Assembly (NCBI RefSeq): GCF_003332305.1
Contig: NZ_QOIO01000001.1
Coordinates: 124,001-188,000, forward strand
Direction of reading: 5' to 3'
DNA: 64,000 bases
Source of the DNA: Microvirga aerophila
GTDB taxonomy: Bacteria; Pseudomonadota; Alphaproteobacteria; Rhizobiales; Beijerinckiaceae
The notes under the pieces were generated by a model. That model saw only the letters and a list, made by a program, of their open reading frames with translations, did no database searches and had not been told where the DNA came from. Below are positions 1 through 13,339 of this stretch, one piece after another; positions within the stretch are counted from its first letter, which is position 1, and each line of letters begins with the position of its first letter. The position numbers were made by a program, and so were the translations under genes.

Positions 1-782
1 CCATCGCGCTCGATTGCGACCGCATAGGCTTTGCCTGACATCACAAGTTCCCCTGGCACGAGATTCATCGGCGGCGATCCCATGAAGTCAGCGACGAACG
101 TATTGACCGGATCATTGTAGATTTCGGCAGGGGTCCCGAACTGCTGGAGATGCCCGTCCTTCAGGACTGCGATCTTCGTAGCCAGCGTCATCGCCTCGAT
201 CTGATCGTGCGTGACATACACGATCGTCGTGCCAAGGCTGTTGTGCAGGCGTTTGATTTCGGTCCGCATGTCGACGCGGAGCTTTGCGTCGAGATTCGAC
301 AGCGGCTCGTCGAAGAGAAAGAGTTTCGGCTTGCGGACGAGCGCCCGGCCCATGGCGACGCGTTGGCGCTGGCCGCCGGAGAGCTGGCTCGGCTTACGAT
401 TGAGAAGGTGGCCGATCTGCAGCGTTTCTGCCACTTCCGCCACCGCCTTGTCGCGCTCCGGCTTCGGGACCTTGCGCATTTCCAGGCCGAACGCGATGTT
501 CTGAGCGACAGTCATGTTGGGATACAGCGCGTATGATTGAAAAACCATGGCGATGTCGCGTTCGGATGGACGGCGGTCGTTCACACGGCGGCCAGCGATT
601 TTGATCTCACCGCTGCTGATACTTTCCAGTCCAGCGATTGTGTTCAGCAATGTGGACTTGCCGCATCCCGACGGCCCGACGAGGACCAGAAAGCCACCCT
701 CTTCCATGGCCAGATTGATGCCTTTGAGCACCGACATGGCCCCGTAGGACTTCTCAAGGCGATTGATTTCGAGAAAAGCCAT
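1..782 (-). CDS. Sugar ABC transporter ATP-binding subunit (UgpC/MsmK type), 3' end outside window
   Basis: Cytoplasmic ATPase that powers the importer encoded just upstream. About 260 residues are visible. Walker [10 protein letters not shown] is near residues 36-44, the Q-loop [10 protein letters not shown] near 81-90, the signature LSGGQRQ near 134-140, Walker B LFLFDEP near 154-160, and the H-loop VTHDQ follows. The start is ATG at 782, preceded by GGGAGGAATTACT, a strong ribosome site. Family members are usually 350-370 residues, so the C-terminal regulatory (TOBE) part lies beyond the window. It is the last visible gene of the minus-strand operon, 16 bases after the permease. The substrate cannot be told from this subunit. 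Confidence 0.95.
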   Translation of the reverse strand, partial: MAFLEINRLEKSYGAMSVLKGINLAMEEGGFLVLVGPSGCGKSTLLNTIAGLESISSGEIKIAGRRVNDRRPSERDIAMVFQSYALYPNMTVAQNIAFGLEMRKVPKPERDKAVAEVAETLQIGHLLNRKPSQLSGGQRQRVAMGRALVRKPKLFLFDEPLSNLDAKLRVDMRTEIKRLHNSLGTTIVYVTHDQIEAMTLATKIAVLKDGHLQQFGTPAEIYNDPVNTFVADFMGSPPMNLVPGELVMSGKAYAVAIERD

Positions 783-798
783 AGTAATTCCTCCCTTT

Positions 799-1695
799 TT
801 AGCCTTTGACGGCGCCAGACATCAGACCGCGCACGAAAAACCGACCGGCCACGATGTAGACGATCAGTGTGGGCAGGGCGGCAAGAAGAGCTCCTGCAAA
901 GTGAACGTTGTATTCCTTGACGCCCGTGGACGAGTTGACGAGGTTGTTCAAAGCGACAGTGATAGGCATGGCGTTCGGGCCTGAGAACGAAGCACCGAAC
1001 AGGAAGTCATTCCAGACGTTCGTAAACTGCCAGATCACCGTCACGACGATGATGGGCCCGGAGCTCGGCAACAGAATCCGGTAGAAGATCTTGAAGAAGC
1101 TTGCACCATCGACTTGGGCCGCCCGAACCAGCTCCGTCGGGAAGGCCTCGTAGTAATTCCGGAAGTAGAGCGTCGTGAACCCGAGTCCGTAGACAACGTG
1201 AACCAGGATCAAGCCATAAATTGTCCCAGCAATCCCGAGCGTTCCAAGAATGCGTGCCGTCGGAATGAGCACGATTTGGAAGGGGATGAAGCAGGCGAAC
1301 AGCATCAAACCGAAGACAATTTTATGGCCGGGGAATCTGTACTTGGTGAGAACGTAGCCGTTGAGTGCCCCCAGGATGGTAGAAATTGCCACCGCAGGGA
1401 CAACCATGAGGATCGAGTTCAGGAAGTACGGCTGAAGACCCGTTGCCTGGACACCGATTTGGGCTTCGTTCCAGGCTTTTTGCCAGGGCTCCAAGGTCCA
1501 CTGTGCCGGCAGCGACAACATGTTGCCGCCCTGGATCTCCGACAGCGGCTTGACCGAGTTCACGACCATAATGAACAGCGGCAGGAGATAGTAGATCGCG
1601 AAAAGGATCAGCACCGCGTAAAGAAGCACTCTCGGCGCAGATCGCGGCGAGCTTTCACTGCGAGTGTCGGCGATGGTAGAGACTTGTGCGGTCAT
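799..1695 (-). CDS. Sugar ABC transporter permease (MalG-like)
   Basis: Inner-membrane permease, 298 residues, the usual length for this family. Hydrophobic spans begin near residue 24, and the cytoplasmic EAA loop ([19 protein letters not shown]) lies near residues 188-206, where it contacts the ATPase. Its ATG overlaps the stop of the preceding permease by four bases (ATGA), implying coupled translation. With the MalF-like partner it forms the channel for the substrate delivered by the binding protein at 2695-3963. Family assignment is secure; the substrate is unknown. Confidence 0.95.
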   Translation of the reverse strand: MTAQVSTIADTRSESSPRSAPRVLLYAVLILFAIYYLLPLFIMVVNSVKPLSEIQGGNMLSLPAQWTLEPWQKAWNEAQIGVQATGLQPYFLNSILMVVPAVAISTILGALNGYVLTKYRFPGHKIVFGLMLFACFIPFQIVLIPTARILGTLGIAGTIYGLILVHVVYGLGFTTLYFRNYYEAFPTELVRAAQVDGASFFKIFYRILLPSSGPIIVVTVIWQFTNVWNDFLFGASFSGPNAMPITVALNNLVNSSTGVKEYNVHFAGALLAALPTLIVYIVAGRFFVRGLMSGAVKG

Positions 1696-2615
1696 TTCTT
1701 TTCTCCCCGCAGCTCGGTGTAGAGGTAGGGAACAATGATGGATGAGATCATCATGAGCATGATCACGGCAGAGGCGGCGCCGATGTTCATCTGGTTTCTC
1801 GTAAACGTGTACGAGTACATGAAGGTGGAAGGCATTTCGGTCGCCCGACCAGGGCCGCCGTTGGTCATCGCAATGATGAGATCGAATGACTTGATGGCCA
1901 GGTGAGCGAGTACCACGAAGGCTGATAGAAAGGCTGGACGAAGTTGCGGGATAACGATGCGGCGGTACGTTTGGACGGTCGACGCACCGTCAATCTGGGC
2001 AGCCTTCATGATCTCGCTGTCGATGCCCCGCAGGCCGGCCAAGAACATTGCCATGATGAAGCCCGATGACTGCCACACCGCGGCGATCACGATCGTATAG
2101 ATCGCCATCTGGCTGTCCTTGATCCAGTTGAACGTAAAACTGGTCCAACCAAGGGCATGCATGGTCTGCTCGAGGCCGATGCCAGGGTCGAGGAACCATT
2201 TCCATGCAGTCCCCGTTACGATAAACGAGAGCGCCATGGGGTAGAGAAAGATCGGGCGCAGCAATCCTTCGGCGCGGATCTTCTGGTCGATAAGGATTGC
2301 GAGAAACAGGCCCATCACCGAACACAGGATGATGTAAAGGGAACCGAAGATTGCAAGGTTCTTCAGTGCGACAGTCCAGTTGGGGATCGCGAATAGGCGC
2401 GAATAGGCGCCGAACCCGATGAAGTCGAAGACCGGCAAGAGTGTTGAGCTCGTCGTCGACAGATAGATCGTAAACAGAATGAAGCCGTATACGAAGACGA
2501 GAAGTGCCGCGAAGCTTGGTGCAAGAACCAAGCGAGGCAGCCAGTCTTCAAACCCACGCCTTGTGCGGGGCGGCTCGGTTGATGTGGTATGACTCGTTAT
2601 CGCGGCGACCGACAT
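1692..2615 (-). CDS. Sugar ABC transporter permease (MalF-like)
   Basis: Inner-membrane permease of 307 residues with about six hydrophobic spans, the first near residues 30-55 after a short polar N-terminus. The EAA loop is near residues 200-220 (KAAQIDGASTVQTYRRI). It overlaps the next permease by four bases. An 80-base gap containing a strong stem-loop separates it from the upstream binding-protein gene, which may let the binding protein be made in excess over the membrane subunits. Confidence 0.95.
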   Translation of the reverse strand: MSVAAITSHTTSTEPPRTRRGFEDWLPRLVLAPSFAALLVFVYGFILFTIYLSTTSSTLLPVFDFIGFGAYSRLFAIPNWTVALKNLAIFGSLYIILCSVMGLFLAILIDQKIRAEGLLRPIFLYPMALSFIVTGTAWKWFLDPGIGLEQTMHALGWTSFTFNWIKDSQMAIYTIVIAAVWQSSGFIMAMFLAGLRGIDSEIMKAAQIDGASTVQTYRRIVIPQLRPAFLSAFVVLAHLAIKSFDLIIAMTNGGPGRATEMPSTFMYSYTFTRNQMNIGAASAVIMLMMISSIIVPYLYTELRGEKK

Positions 2616-2654
2616 GGCGTGTGCCTTTCGTCTCTAAACAATTTGTAGCGAGGG

Positions 2655-2682
2655 CCTAGGCCCCGCACCTGCGGGACCTAGG
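2655..2682 (-). promoter_or_regulatory. Intra-operon stem-loop between binding protein and permease genes
   Basis: Arms 2655-2666 and 2671-2682 form a 12-bp stem with a 4-base loop; in the minus-strand RNA the single non-Watson-Crick pair is a G-U wobble. It starts 13 bases after the binding-protein stop. No U-tract follows, so it is better read as an mRNA-stabilising or processing hairpin, or a leaky attenuator, than as a terminator. Confidence 0.65.
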
Positions 2683-2694
2683 AAGCGCACTTGC

Positions 2695-3963
2695 CTACTG
2701 CTTTGCGCTCGCGACGGCGGACACAAGCTCCTTGACGGCTTGATCCGGGGTGTAATCACCGTTGAATTCGCCGGTGATGACATCGTACATCGCATTCTTG
2801 ACGGCTGCCCGTGCTGCATGCCCGTGGGCTAGCGATCCGAGCAACGTCCCTTTCGCCTCGGCCTCCTTGACGTCGGCAATCGCCTTTTTGCCGCAATCGT
2901 CGAAGGCGGCATCGGAGACATCGGTCCGGGCGGGAGCCGAGCCTTTCACGACGTTGAAGGAAGATTGGAAGGCGGGATCTTCAATGGCTGCAGCCATCTT
3001 CTGCTGAGCAGCCTGGCGATTAGCTCCGACCTTAAACATGGCGAATTGGTCGGTGTTGAACATGACGGTTCCCTGCGTTCCAGGGAAGCGGGTGCACAGG
3101 AAGTCCGTCCCCGGCTTTTTTCCGGCGCCGAGGAACTCACCCTTCGCCCAATCTCCCATGATCTGGACAGCTGCATCGCCGCGGATGACCATCGCGCTGG
3201 CCAGGTTCCAGTCGCGGCCGGAGAAGTTGCTATCCACGTAGCTCCGGAGTTTCGTCATCCGCTCGAAGACTTTCTTCATGGTATCCGAGCCGAGTGCAGC
3301 GGGGTCAAGGTCAATCAAGGCCTTCTTGTAGAATTCAGGACCTCCGGTGGCCATCACGGCGCTGTCGAAGATCGTGGCGTCCTGCCAGGGCTGGCCACCA
3401 TGGGCCAAAGCCGTCTTGCCCGACGCCTTGACCTTGTCGAGGGCTGCGATCAGTTCATCCCAGGTCTGAGGCGCCTTCAGACCGAGGTCATCAAACACCT
3501 TTTTATTGATCCAGATCCAGTTGGTGGAGTGCAGGTTCACCGGGGCAGCAACCCATGTGCCCTTGTACTTCGAGAACTGCTGTAGAGCGACGGGAATATT
3601 TTTGTCCCAGTTCTCCTTGGCGGCAAGCGCATTAAGGTCGGTGAGGACGCCCTGGGCAGCCCAGTCTTGGACGTCGAAGCCGAGCATCTGCGAGGCGGTC
3701 GGAGGATCGCCTGACGTGACCCGGGCTCGGAGGACCGTCATCGCCTGCTCACCGCCGCCCCCTGCAACAGGAACATCCTGCCAGCCGACGCCTTGAGCTT
3801 TGAGGTTCTCCTTGAGAACATTCAACGCCGCTGCTTCACCACCCGACGTCCACCAATGCAGGACGTCCACGCGGGACGTTTCCTGGGCGATTGCCGGGAC
3901 GCCGGCCATTGTGGTCGAGATTAGCAGCGCCGCCGAGACAAGATAGGACTTAGTGACTTTCAT
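2695..3963 (-). CDS. ABC transporter extracellular substrate-binding protein (family 1, sugar type)
   Basis: Periplasmic receptor that captures the imported substrate. With the chosen start it has 422 residues and a Sec signal peptide (MKVTKSYL then a hydrophobic core, cleavage after AIA near residue 26), followed by the HWWTSGGE motif typical of family-1 sugar-binding proteins. The ATG at 3963 is preceded by GGGAGGAAACGAA. A longer in-frame start at 4032 would bury the signal peptide and is rejected. A small inverted repeat (GCCGAA...TTCGGC, 3981-3997) lies in the 41-base gap after the aldehyde dehydrogenase gene. Sugar is the likely ligand class, but this is by family only. Confidence 0.93.
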   Translation of the reverse strand: MKVTKSYLVSAALLISTTMAGVPAIAQETSRVDVLHWWTSGGEAAALNVLKENLKAQGVGWQDVPVAGGGGEQAMTVLRARVTSGDPPTASQMLGFDVQDWAAQGVLTDLNALAAKENWDKNIPVALQQFSKYKGTWVAAPVNLHSTNWIWINKKVFDDLGLKAPQTWDELIAALDKVKASGKTALAHGGQPWQDATIFDSAVMATGGPEFYKKALIDLDPAALGSDTMKKVFERMTKLRSYVDSNFSGRDWNLASAMVIRGDAAVQIMGDWAKGEFLGAGKKPGTDFLCTRFPGTQGTVMFNTDQFAMFKVGANRQAAQQKMAAAIEDPAFQSSFNVVKGSAPARTDVSDAAFDDCGKKAIADVKEAEAKGTLLGSLAHGHAARAAVKNAMYDVITGEFNGDYTPDQAVKELVSAVASAKQ

Positions 3964-4004
3964 TTCGTTTCCTCCCAAGAGCCGAATCCGTTTCGGCGCA
4001 CGCT

Positions 4005-5540
4005 TCAGGTTTCTGAAGGCCGTGGCACCCACCAGGCCGTCCGAGGCCCTGAGTGGAAGTGCAATGTCTTCTCCTCCGTGTAGTCATCGACCGCCCGGCG
4101 GCCCAGTTCCCGGCCCAGGCCGGACTGCTTGTAGCCACCGAAGGGAAGCTCGCTGGCGCCGTCCATGAACGTGTTCATCCACACGGTACCGGCATCGATG
4201 TTTCGGCTGACATTCAGGCAGGTGTCGAAACTTTTGCTCCAGACGCCGGCGGAGAGCCCGTACTCGGTGCTGTTGGCAATCGCGATGGCCTCATCGGCGG
4301 TTTCAAATGTGAGAACCGATAGAACCGGACCAAACACCTCTTCTCGCGCAATAGTCATTTGTGGTTTCACGCCATCGACGAGGGTCGGAGCCATGAATTG
4401 CCCGCTCTCATGATCCAGTCGGGTCCCGCCGGCCTTGACCTCGGCGCCGGCTTCCTGGGCCTCGGCAATATACCCCTCAATCTTCGCCAGATGGTCCGGT
4501 GTGACGATGGCGCCAACCCGCACGTCCTCGTCGAGTGGATCACCAACCTTCACGTGCCGGACTTTCTGTTGGAGTTCCGACACGAAGCTCTCGGCAATCT
4601 GCCGCTGGATGATCAATCGGCTTCCTGCATTGCAACATTCGCCTGCGTTGAAGTAGGCGCCGAACACAGCCGCATCGAGAGCAGCCTCCAAGTCGGCATC
4701 GGAGAAAACGATCTGCGGGTTTTTTCCACCCAACTCCATCGAAACCTTCTTCAAGGTGTTCGCTGCAGTAGCCATCGCGCTTTTTCCGACACGGGTTGAG
4801 CCCGTGAACGAGATCATGTCCACTCGGGCATCGGAGGTCATCGCAGCGCCAACATCCGCACCTGTCCCAGAAAGAATGTTAACGACTCCGGCTGGCAGCC
4901 CTGCTTCGAGAAGGAGATTGCCGAGGTGGAGCGTCGACGCAGATGTCAGTTCGCTTGGCTTGACCACGGCAGTGCAACCCGCTGCCAACGCGAACGGAAG
5001 CTTTTGGCTGACGATGAGAAAAGGGAAATTCCAAGGGGTAATGATGGACACGACGCCAATCGGATCCCGGACCACTACACCCAGTTTGTGAGGGCCCAGA
5101 TTCGAGAAGCTTTCGCCGTGGAGGTCTCGCGCCAAGGCGGCGGCGTAGCGCCAGATATCGACGGCGCCGGCGATCTCGCCTCGCGCCTGTGCAATTGGCT
5201 TGCCGCTTTCCAGGGTATCCATCATTGCAATCAGTTCGGCGTCACGCTCGATCAGGGATGCAACATCAAGAAGGATCTTTGACCGTTCAGAGGCGGTCAG
5301 GCGCCTCCACTGCCCTTGGTCGAAAGCGGTGCGTGCGGCCGAAATGGCTAGATCGGCTTCGTATGTTGACGCCCGTGCATAGGTCGAAACGGGGACCCCA
5401 TGGGCAGGGCTCACCCGCTCCAACGTTTCTTCGCCCCGTGCTTTGGTCCAACGTCCATCGATCAGCAGTTCGTAGGAGCGAGGAGTCATCGCCAGTGCGG
5501 AGTCCAATCGCGAGCGGTCGAGTTTGACGGGTGCGTTCAT
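4005..5540 (-). CDS. NAD(P)-dependent aldehyde dehydrogenase
   Basis: Oxidises an aldehyde to the acid with NAD(P)+. At 511 residues it has the full ALDH-superfamily layout: the TPWNFP cofactor motif near 168-173, the Rossmann FTGST near 245-249, the general base Glu269 in MELGGK and the catalytic cysteine in GECCNAG (Cys303 of the 302/303 pair), with a normal C-terminal oligomerisation segment. It follows the enoyl-CoA hydratase gene by 10 bases in the same operon, so its substrate is probably an aldehyde made in this pathway. The exact aldehyde is unknown. Confidence 0.95.
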   Translation of the reverse strand: MNAPVKLDRSRLDSALAMTPRSYELLIDGRWTKARGEETLERVSPAHGVPVSTYARASTYEADLAISAARTAFDQGQWRRLTASERSKILLDVASLIERDAELIAMMDTLESGKPIAQARGEIAGAVDIWRYAAALARDLHGESFSNLGPHKLGVVVRDPIGVVSIITPWNFPFLIVSQKLPFALAAGCTAVVKPSELTSASTLHLGNLLLEAGLPAGVVNILSGTGADVGAAMTSDARVDMISFTGSTRVGKSAMATAANTLKKVSMELGGKNPQIVFSDADLEAALDAAVFGAYFNAGECCNAGSRLIIQRQIAESFVSELQQKVRHVKVGDPLDEDVRVGAIVTPDHLAKIEGYIAEAQEAGAEVKAGGTRLDHESGQFMAPTLVDGVKPQMTIAREEVFGPVLSVLTFETADEAIAIANSTEYGLSAGVWSKSFDTCLNVSRNIDAGTVWMNTFMDGASELPFGGYKQSGLGRELGRRAVDDYTEEKTLHFHSGPRTAWWVPRPSET

Positions 5541-5550
5541 AGGTCAGCCC

Positions 5551-6323
5551 TCAAGTGTTCGTGTAGGACGGGGAGCGCTTCTCTCGGAAGCTCGAGACCC
5601 CCTCTTTTAGGTCGGCGGTGTAGGAGACGAGTGCGCCTGCAATGCCTTCCACGGCCGCAGCCGTCTCTTCGCCTTCTGCAGCGTTGATGAGATCTTTGCT
5701 GATGGAGACCGCTATCGGCCCACGTTCGGAGACGAGGTTCGCGATCGCCCGTGCCCGTACCAGGGCACTCCCCTGGGGCGCGATCTCGTCGACGATCCCT
5801 CGGCGCTCGGCCTCCTCACCGGTCATGAGAACACCTGTGAGCGAAAGGCGCCGGATATTCTGGGATCCGAAGCGGCGAACCAGGCGCTGCGTTCCTGACC
5901 AGCCGGGCACCATCCCAAGACCGGTTTCCGGAAGGCCGATCTTGATTTGAGGTTCGGCCACCCGGACGTCGGCCGCGGCGGCGAGTTCCAATCCGCCGCC
6001 CAGCGCATGGCCGCTGAGGGCAGCGATCAGGGGCACCCTCAGGCGGGCCAGCCGATCGAATGCACGGTGTCCCAACCGGGTCCACATCCGCCACATATCG
6101 AGAGGCTCAAGACCACCCCAGCCGGCAATATCGCCACCGGCGCAGAAGGCCTTGCCCTCGCCCGTGATGATTGCACAGCGGATCTCGCGGCTTTTTTCGA
6201 TCGCATCCGCGCCCTCTACCAAAGCCTCGATCATGGGCATGTCGAGCGCATTGAGCTTCTCGGCACGGGCCAAAGTGATTGTCGCGACCGGGCCTTCGAC
6301 TTCAAAGCGGACGTACGGCGTTG

Positions 6324-6327
<4 letters not shown>
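5551..6327 (-). CDS. Enoyl-CoA hydratase/isomerase family protein
   Basis: Crotonase-fold enzyme of 258 residues, expected to hydrate or isomerise an acyl-CoA. The oxyanion-hole segments KAFCAGGDI and GHALGGGLELA are present. Both glutamates equivalent to the catalytic pair of classical hydratases are kept, in GGLELA and in GLPETGLG, which favours hydratase over other crotonase chemistry. Its start overlaps the CoA-transferase stop by four bases, so the two steps are probably linked: CoA activation, then hydration. Its presence beside a sugar importer is unusual. Confidence 0.9.
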
Positions 6328-10014
<3,687 letters not shown>

Positions 10015-10043
10015 TGGGGCGACCTTTCCATCCCTAACATCTA

Positions 10044-10057
10044 TTGGAACGTTCCAT
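10044..10057. promoter_or_regulatory. Operator 1 for the LacI-family regulator
   Basis: TTGGAACGTTCCAT contains the perfect 12-bp palindrome TGGAACGTTCCA (10045-10056) with the central CG typical of LacI-family sites. It overlaps the proposed -10 of the minus-strand promoter and lies about 30 bases upstream of the GTG start of the regulator. Confidence 0.75.
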
Positions 10058-10082
10058 ATCATGAGGCTAGTTGGATTGTAAA
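10053..10082 (-). promoter_or_regulatory. Predicted promoter of the lacI-led operon
   Basis: On the minus strand TTTACA (10077-10082) and TATGGA (10053-10058) are spaced by 18 bases, reading toward the regulator start at 10014. Operator 1 covers the -10. This is a consensus match only. Confidence 0.45.
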
Positions 10083-10137
10083 TGGCCGAAATGTCGCTGA
10101 GAAATAAGGGAAATACGGGCAAGACTTTATTCATGGC

Positions 10138-10167
10138 TTGCCAAGATTATTTGGAACGGTCTAAATA
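10138..10167 (+). promoter_or_regulatory. Predicted promoter of the DUF993 gene
   Basis: TTGCCA (10138-10143) and TAAATA (10162-10167) are spaced by 18 bases and read toward the ATG at 10221. Operator 2 lies inside the spacer and -10, a classic repression arrangement. Confidence 0.45.
10151..10164. promoter_or_regulatory. Operator 2 for the LacI-family regulator
   Basis: TTGGAACGGTCTAA matches operator 1 exactly over its first eight bases and keeps a degenerate second half-site. Its centre is about 107 bases from that of operator 1, which would also allow looping by a tetrameric regulator. Confidence 0.65.
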
Positions 10168-10220
10168 CCGCGAAATTGACCAGCCAGCAATCAGCGGCCT
10201 AATAGGGAGATCCAAACGCT

Positions 10221-11381
10221 ATGAACCAAATCACCTTGCTTCGTGCAGACGGCTCACTCGAGCAGTACCGCGTGGGTGATGCGTCACCTTACCCCCTCAC
10301 CCACAAAGGCGACCTGCCCCGGACGGTTTATGCCGCGGCCCACGTAGTGGCCGATCCCATCGCGCTGACCGATCCATGGCAATCGTCCCAGGTCGATTGG
10401 GAGTCGACTCTGAAGTTCCGCCACCATCTTTGGGGCCTCGGGCTTAAGATCGCCGAGGCCATGGATACGTCACAGCGGGGCATGGGTCTCGACTGGCCCG
10501 GCGCCAAGGAGCTGATCAAGCGGTCCCTCCTGGAAGCGAAGACTGTTCCGGGAGCCGATCTGGCCTGCGGCGCCGGTACCGATCACCTGGATCCTGCGGA
10601 CGTGCGCTCCCTCGACGACGTGGTCGCGGCCTATGAAGAACAGCTGAGTCACGTCGAGGCCTATGGAGGACGCGCCATCCTGATGGCCAGCCGCGCCCTC
10701 TGCAAGGTCGCACGATCCAAGGATGATTATCTCTACGTATACGGCCGGATCATTAGCCAGGCGGCCGACAAGGTTATCCTTCACTGGCTCGGCGAGATGT
10801 TCGACCCGCAGCTGTCAGGTTACTGGGCGAGCAGCGACGTCGATGTTGCGATGGCAGCTTGTCTCGAGCTCATCAACGCCCACCCCGGAAAGATCGAGGG
10901 CATCAAGATTTCCCTTCTTGAGCGCTCGTACGAAGAGAAGATGCGGGCTCTCCTTCCGGCCGACGTGAAAATGTACACGGGCGATGATTTCAACTACGCC
11001 GACCTCATCGAGGGCGACGGGAAATACCATTCGCATGCCCTGCTCGGCATTTTCGATCCAATCGCACCGGCGGCTGCGGCTGCCATGGACTGTCTCGCGA
11101 AGGGTGACAGTGCCGGCTACCACGCCATCCTCGACCCGACAGTGGAACTGTCTCGTCGCATCTTTGAAGCACCGACGCAGTACTACAAGGCAGGTGTTGT
11201 GTTTCTCGCTTGGTTGAACGGATTGCAGAGCCATTTCCGGATGCTGGGGGGTATGGAGTCAGCTCGTGGTATTCTCCATTATTCGGAGGTTTTCAGGCTC
11301 GCCGATCAGGCTCGGCTCCTCGTCGACCCGGATCTCGCTATCGCGCGGATGCGCCAGGTCAATGCTGTGAACGGGATCTAG
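10221..11381 (+). CDS. DUF993 family protein, dihydrodipicolinate synthase/aldolase-like
   Basis: 386 residues. I recognise it as DUF993, a family placed near the DHDPS/N-acetylneuraminate lyase aldolases; its reaction is not established to my knowledge. GIKIS, with Lys229, resembles the Schiff-base lysine motif of class I lyases, and a tyrosine in YLYVYG (near residue 174) sits where DHDPS enzymes carry their proton-relay tyrosine. It is transcribed divergently from the operon under operator 2. In context it is the best candidate for the carbon-carbon cleavage step acting on an oxidised sugar-like compound. Confidence 0.85.
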   Translation: MNQITLLRADGSLEQYRVGDASPYPLTHKGDLPRTVYAAAHVVADPIALTDPWQSSQVDWESTLKFRHHLWGLGLKIAEAMDTSQRGMGLDWPGAKELIKRSLLEAKTVPGADLACGAGTDHLDPADVRSLDDVVAAYEEQLSHVEAYGGRAILMASRALCKVARSKDDYLYVYGRIISQAADKVILHWLGEMFDPQLSGYWASSDVDVAMAACLELINAHPGKIEGIKISLLERSYEEKMRALLPADVKMYTGDDFNYADLIEGDGKYHSHALLGIFDPIAPAAAAAMDCLAKGDSAGYHAILDPTVELSRRIFEAPTQYYKAGVVFLAWLNGLQSHFRMLGGMESARGILHYSEVFRLADQARLLVDPDLAIARMRQVNAVNGI

Positions 11382-11545
11382 GAGCTCGTTGCAGGGTGTC
11401 GAAGGTCGGTTGGCGTTGGCTGTTGTCAACGCAAGCTATGGCTAAAACGCGATGCTTGAGCGGTCTTGGCGCTATCACAGCTCCGGTTGTGTGAAATGGA
11501 GAGCTAACCGGATCCTGATTGTGAAGGTCGGAAGAGGCCCCAATA

Positions 11546-12784
11546 ATGGATAATGTCGGAATACTTCGCTCGTTGTACGACGCTGCACTGACAGCTGCAT
11601 TCCCCGATGGCAAGTTCGCTTCCTGCCTGCCGGCCCCGCCCAAAGGCCGCACGATCGTGCTCGGGGCCGGCAAGGCGTCGGCGAGAATGGCGCAGGCGTT
11701 CGAGGCCGCCTGGCCATACCCCTGTGAGGGTCTTGTGGTGACCCGCTACGGTCACGCTGCGGCCACACAGCAGATTGAGATCGTCGAGGCCGCGCATCCT
11801 GTTCCGGATAAGGCGGGCTTTGACGCGGCAGAGAGGATTCTGGAGCGGGCCTCCAACGCGGGGCCTGATGATCTCGTCATTTGCCTGATCTCGGGAGGAG
11901 CATCCGCACTCCTTTCTTTGCCGGCAGCGGGCATAAGCTTGGCGGACAAGCAGAGTGTCACAAAAGTCCTCCTGCGGTCAGGGGCGCCCATCCACGAGAT
12001 GAACCAGGTGCGCAAGTCACTCTCGCGTATCAAAGGCGGCAGGTTGGCTCTGGCGGCGGCGCCGGCCCGGGTCGTGACATATGTAATCTCCGACGTCCCT
12101 GGCGATGATCCCGCCAGCATCGGCTCCGGTCCCAGCATGCTCGAGCAGCAGAATGCCGACAAGGTGTTCTCGATCCTTGAGCGGTACAAGATCGAGATCT
12201 CCACCTCCATGAAGGACGCGATCGCCGAGAATTGTCGGTTGCCCTATCAACTGACCGAAAACGACGTCTGCGTTCTGGCAACACCGATGATGGCTCTGAA
12301 GGCGGCCGAGCTGCGAGCTCAGGAGTTAGGTCTTGGAACGCTGATCCTGGGGGATGCGATTGAAGGCGAGGCGCGCGAGGTTGCGAAGGCTTTTGCCGGA
12401 ATCGCACGATCGGTGAGTGATCACAACGTACCGGCGACTAAGCCGTGCGTCCTTCTCTCGGGCGGAGAAACGACAGTCACTGTTCGTGGGAATGGACGCG
12501 GTGGCCGGAACACTGAGTTTCTTCTGGCTTTGCAACTCGCACTGTCCGACCTGCCCAACGTTGCCGCTCTGGCCTGCGACACGGACGGCATTGATGGAGT
12601 TGAGGATAATGCAGGCGCGTGGTTCGACAATGGTGGTCTATCTCCCGCAACCCTTGCTTTGGATGCCCCCTCGTTCCTGGCGGATAACGATGCCTACAGC
12701 TACTTCTCCAAGCTGGGTCAGCTTATCATGACCGGTCCTACGTTGACCAACGTCAACGACTTCCGGGCTATTCTGATCAGATAA
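11546..12784 (+). CDS. Glycerate 2-kinase (MOFRL family, TtuD-like)
   Basis: 412 residues with the two domains of type II glycerate kinases. GAGKASARMAQAFE is near the N-terminus, SGGASALLSLP near residue 115, and GGRNTEFLLALQLAL in the C-terminal MOFRL domain. It phosphorylates D-glycerate to 2-phosphoglycerate, feeding lower glycolysis. Some relatives are labelled hydroxypyruvate reductase, but the kinase assignment is better supported for the family. It lies 164 bases downstream of the DUF993 gene, on the same strand, and suggests glycerate is an end product of the island. Confidence 0.92.
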   Translation: MDNVGILRSLYDAALTAAFPDGKFASCLPAPPKGRTIVLGAGKASARMAQAFEAAWPYPCEGLVVTRYGHAAATQQIEIVEAAHPVPDKAGFDAAERILERASNAGPDDLVICLISGGASALLSLPAAGISLADKQSVTKVLLRSGAPIHEMNQVRKSLSRIKGGRLALAAAPARVVTYVISDVPGDDPASIGSGPSMLEQQNADKVFSILERYKIEISTSMKDAIAENCRLPYQLTENDVCVLATPMMALKAAELRAQELGLGTLILGDAIEGEAREVAKAFAGIARSVSDHNVPATKPCVLLSGGETTVTVRGNGRGGRNTEFLLALQLALSDLPNVAALACDTDGIDGVEDNAGAWFDNGGLSPATLALDAPSFLADNDAYSYFSKLGQLIMTGPTLTNVNDFRAILIR

Positions 12785-12833
12785 CCGAAATTGACGTCTC
12801 ATGCGATGAAACGCAGCAGCCTGGGGATGAGTG

Positions 12834-13310
12834 ATGAATGACAGCAATGCTCTTGAGGTGCTCTTGGCGGAGGAACAGGAGCTGCAATTTCCGTCCTTTA
12901 GCTCTGACATCGCTTGGAGGCTCGGCAGTCGCATCTATCAGCGTGCTCAGACTGGGGCGTTTCCGATTGCGATCGAGATATCTCGAAACGGACAGCAATT
13001 GTTCTTTGCCGCATTGCCGGGTGCGACCCCCGACAATGCCGAGTGGATACGCCGCAAGCGGGCGGTTGTGCAGCGGTTCCACCACAGCTCCCTCTATATG
13101 TCCGTAGAGGCAGAGCAACAGGGGCGCCCATTTCTGCAACGCTACGGGCTTTCCGAGCAGGATTATGCTGCAGCCGGCGGCGGGTTCCCTGTATTCGTCA
13201 GGGATACAGGTTGCATTGGCGCAGTAGTTGTCAGCGGCCTCCCTCAACTTGAGGACCATCGCTTGGTCACTGTGTCAATCAGAGAGATCATCGCACAGCT
13301 GACAACGTAA
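12834..13310 (+). CDS. UPF0303/heme-degrading-domain-like protein
   Basis: 158 residues from the ATG at 12834; an adjacent GTG at 12831 would add one residue. It resembles the UPF0303 family (HbpS/GlcG-like fold), with the features RRKRAVVQRFHHSS and a C-terminal GAVVVSGLPQLEDH. No biochemical role is certain; database names for the family mention heme degradation. It follows glycerate kinase by 49 bases on the same strand, so it probably belongs to the catabolic island. Members of this fold often accompany sugar and glycolate operons. Confidence 0.8.
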   Translation: MNDSNALEVLLAEEQELQFPSFSSDIAWRLGSRIYQRAQTGAFPIAIEISRNGQQLFFAALPGATPDNAEWIRRKRAVVQRFHHSSLYMSVEAEQQGRPFLQRYGLSEQDYAAAGGGFPVFVRDTGCIGAVVVSGLPQLEDHRLVTVSIREIIAQLTT

Positions 13311-13339
13311 CATGCTTCAGATCGCGACCGGACGAAAGC

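Noticed and set aside
10082..10279. 65-residue frame in the divergent control region
   Set aside because: Covers the operator and promoter and overlaps the DUF993 start in another frame.
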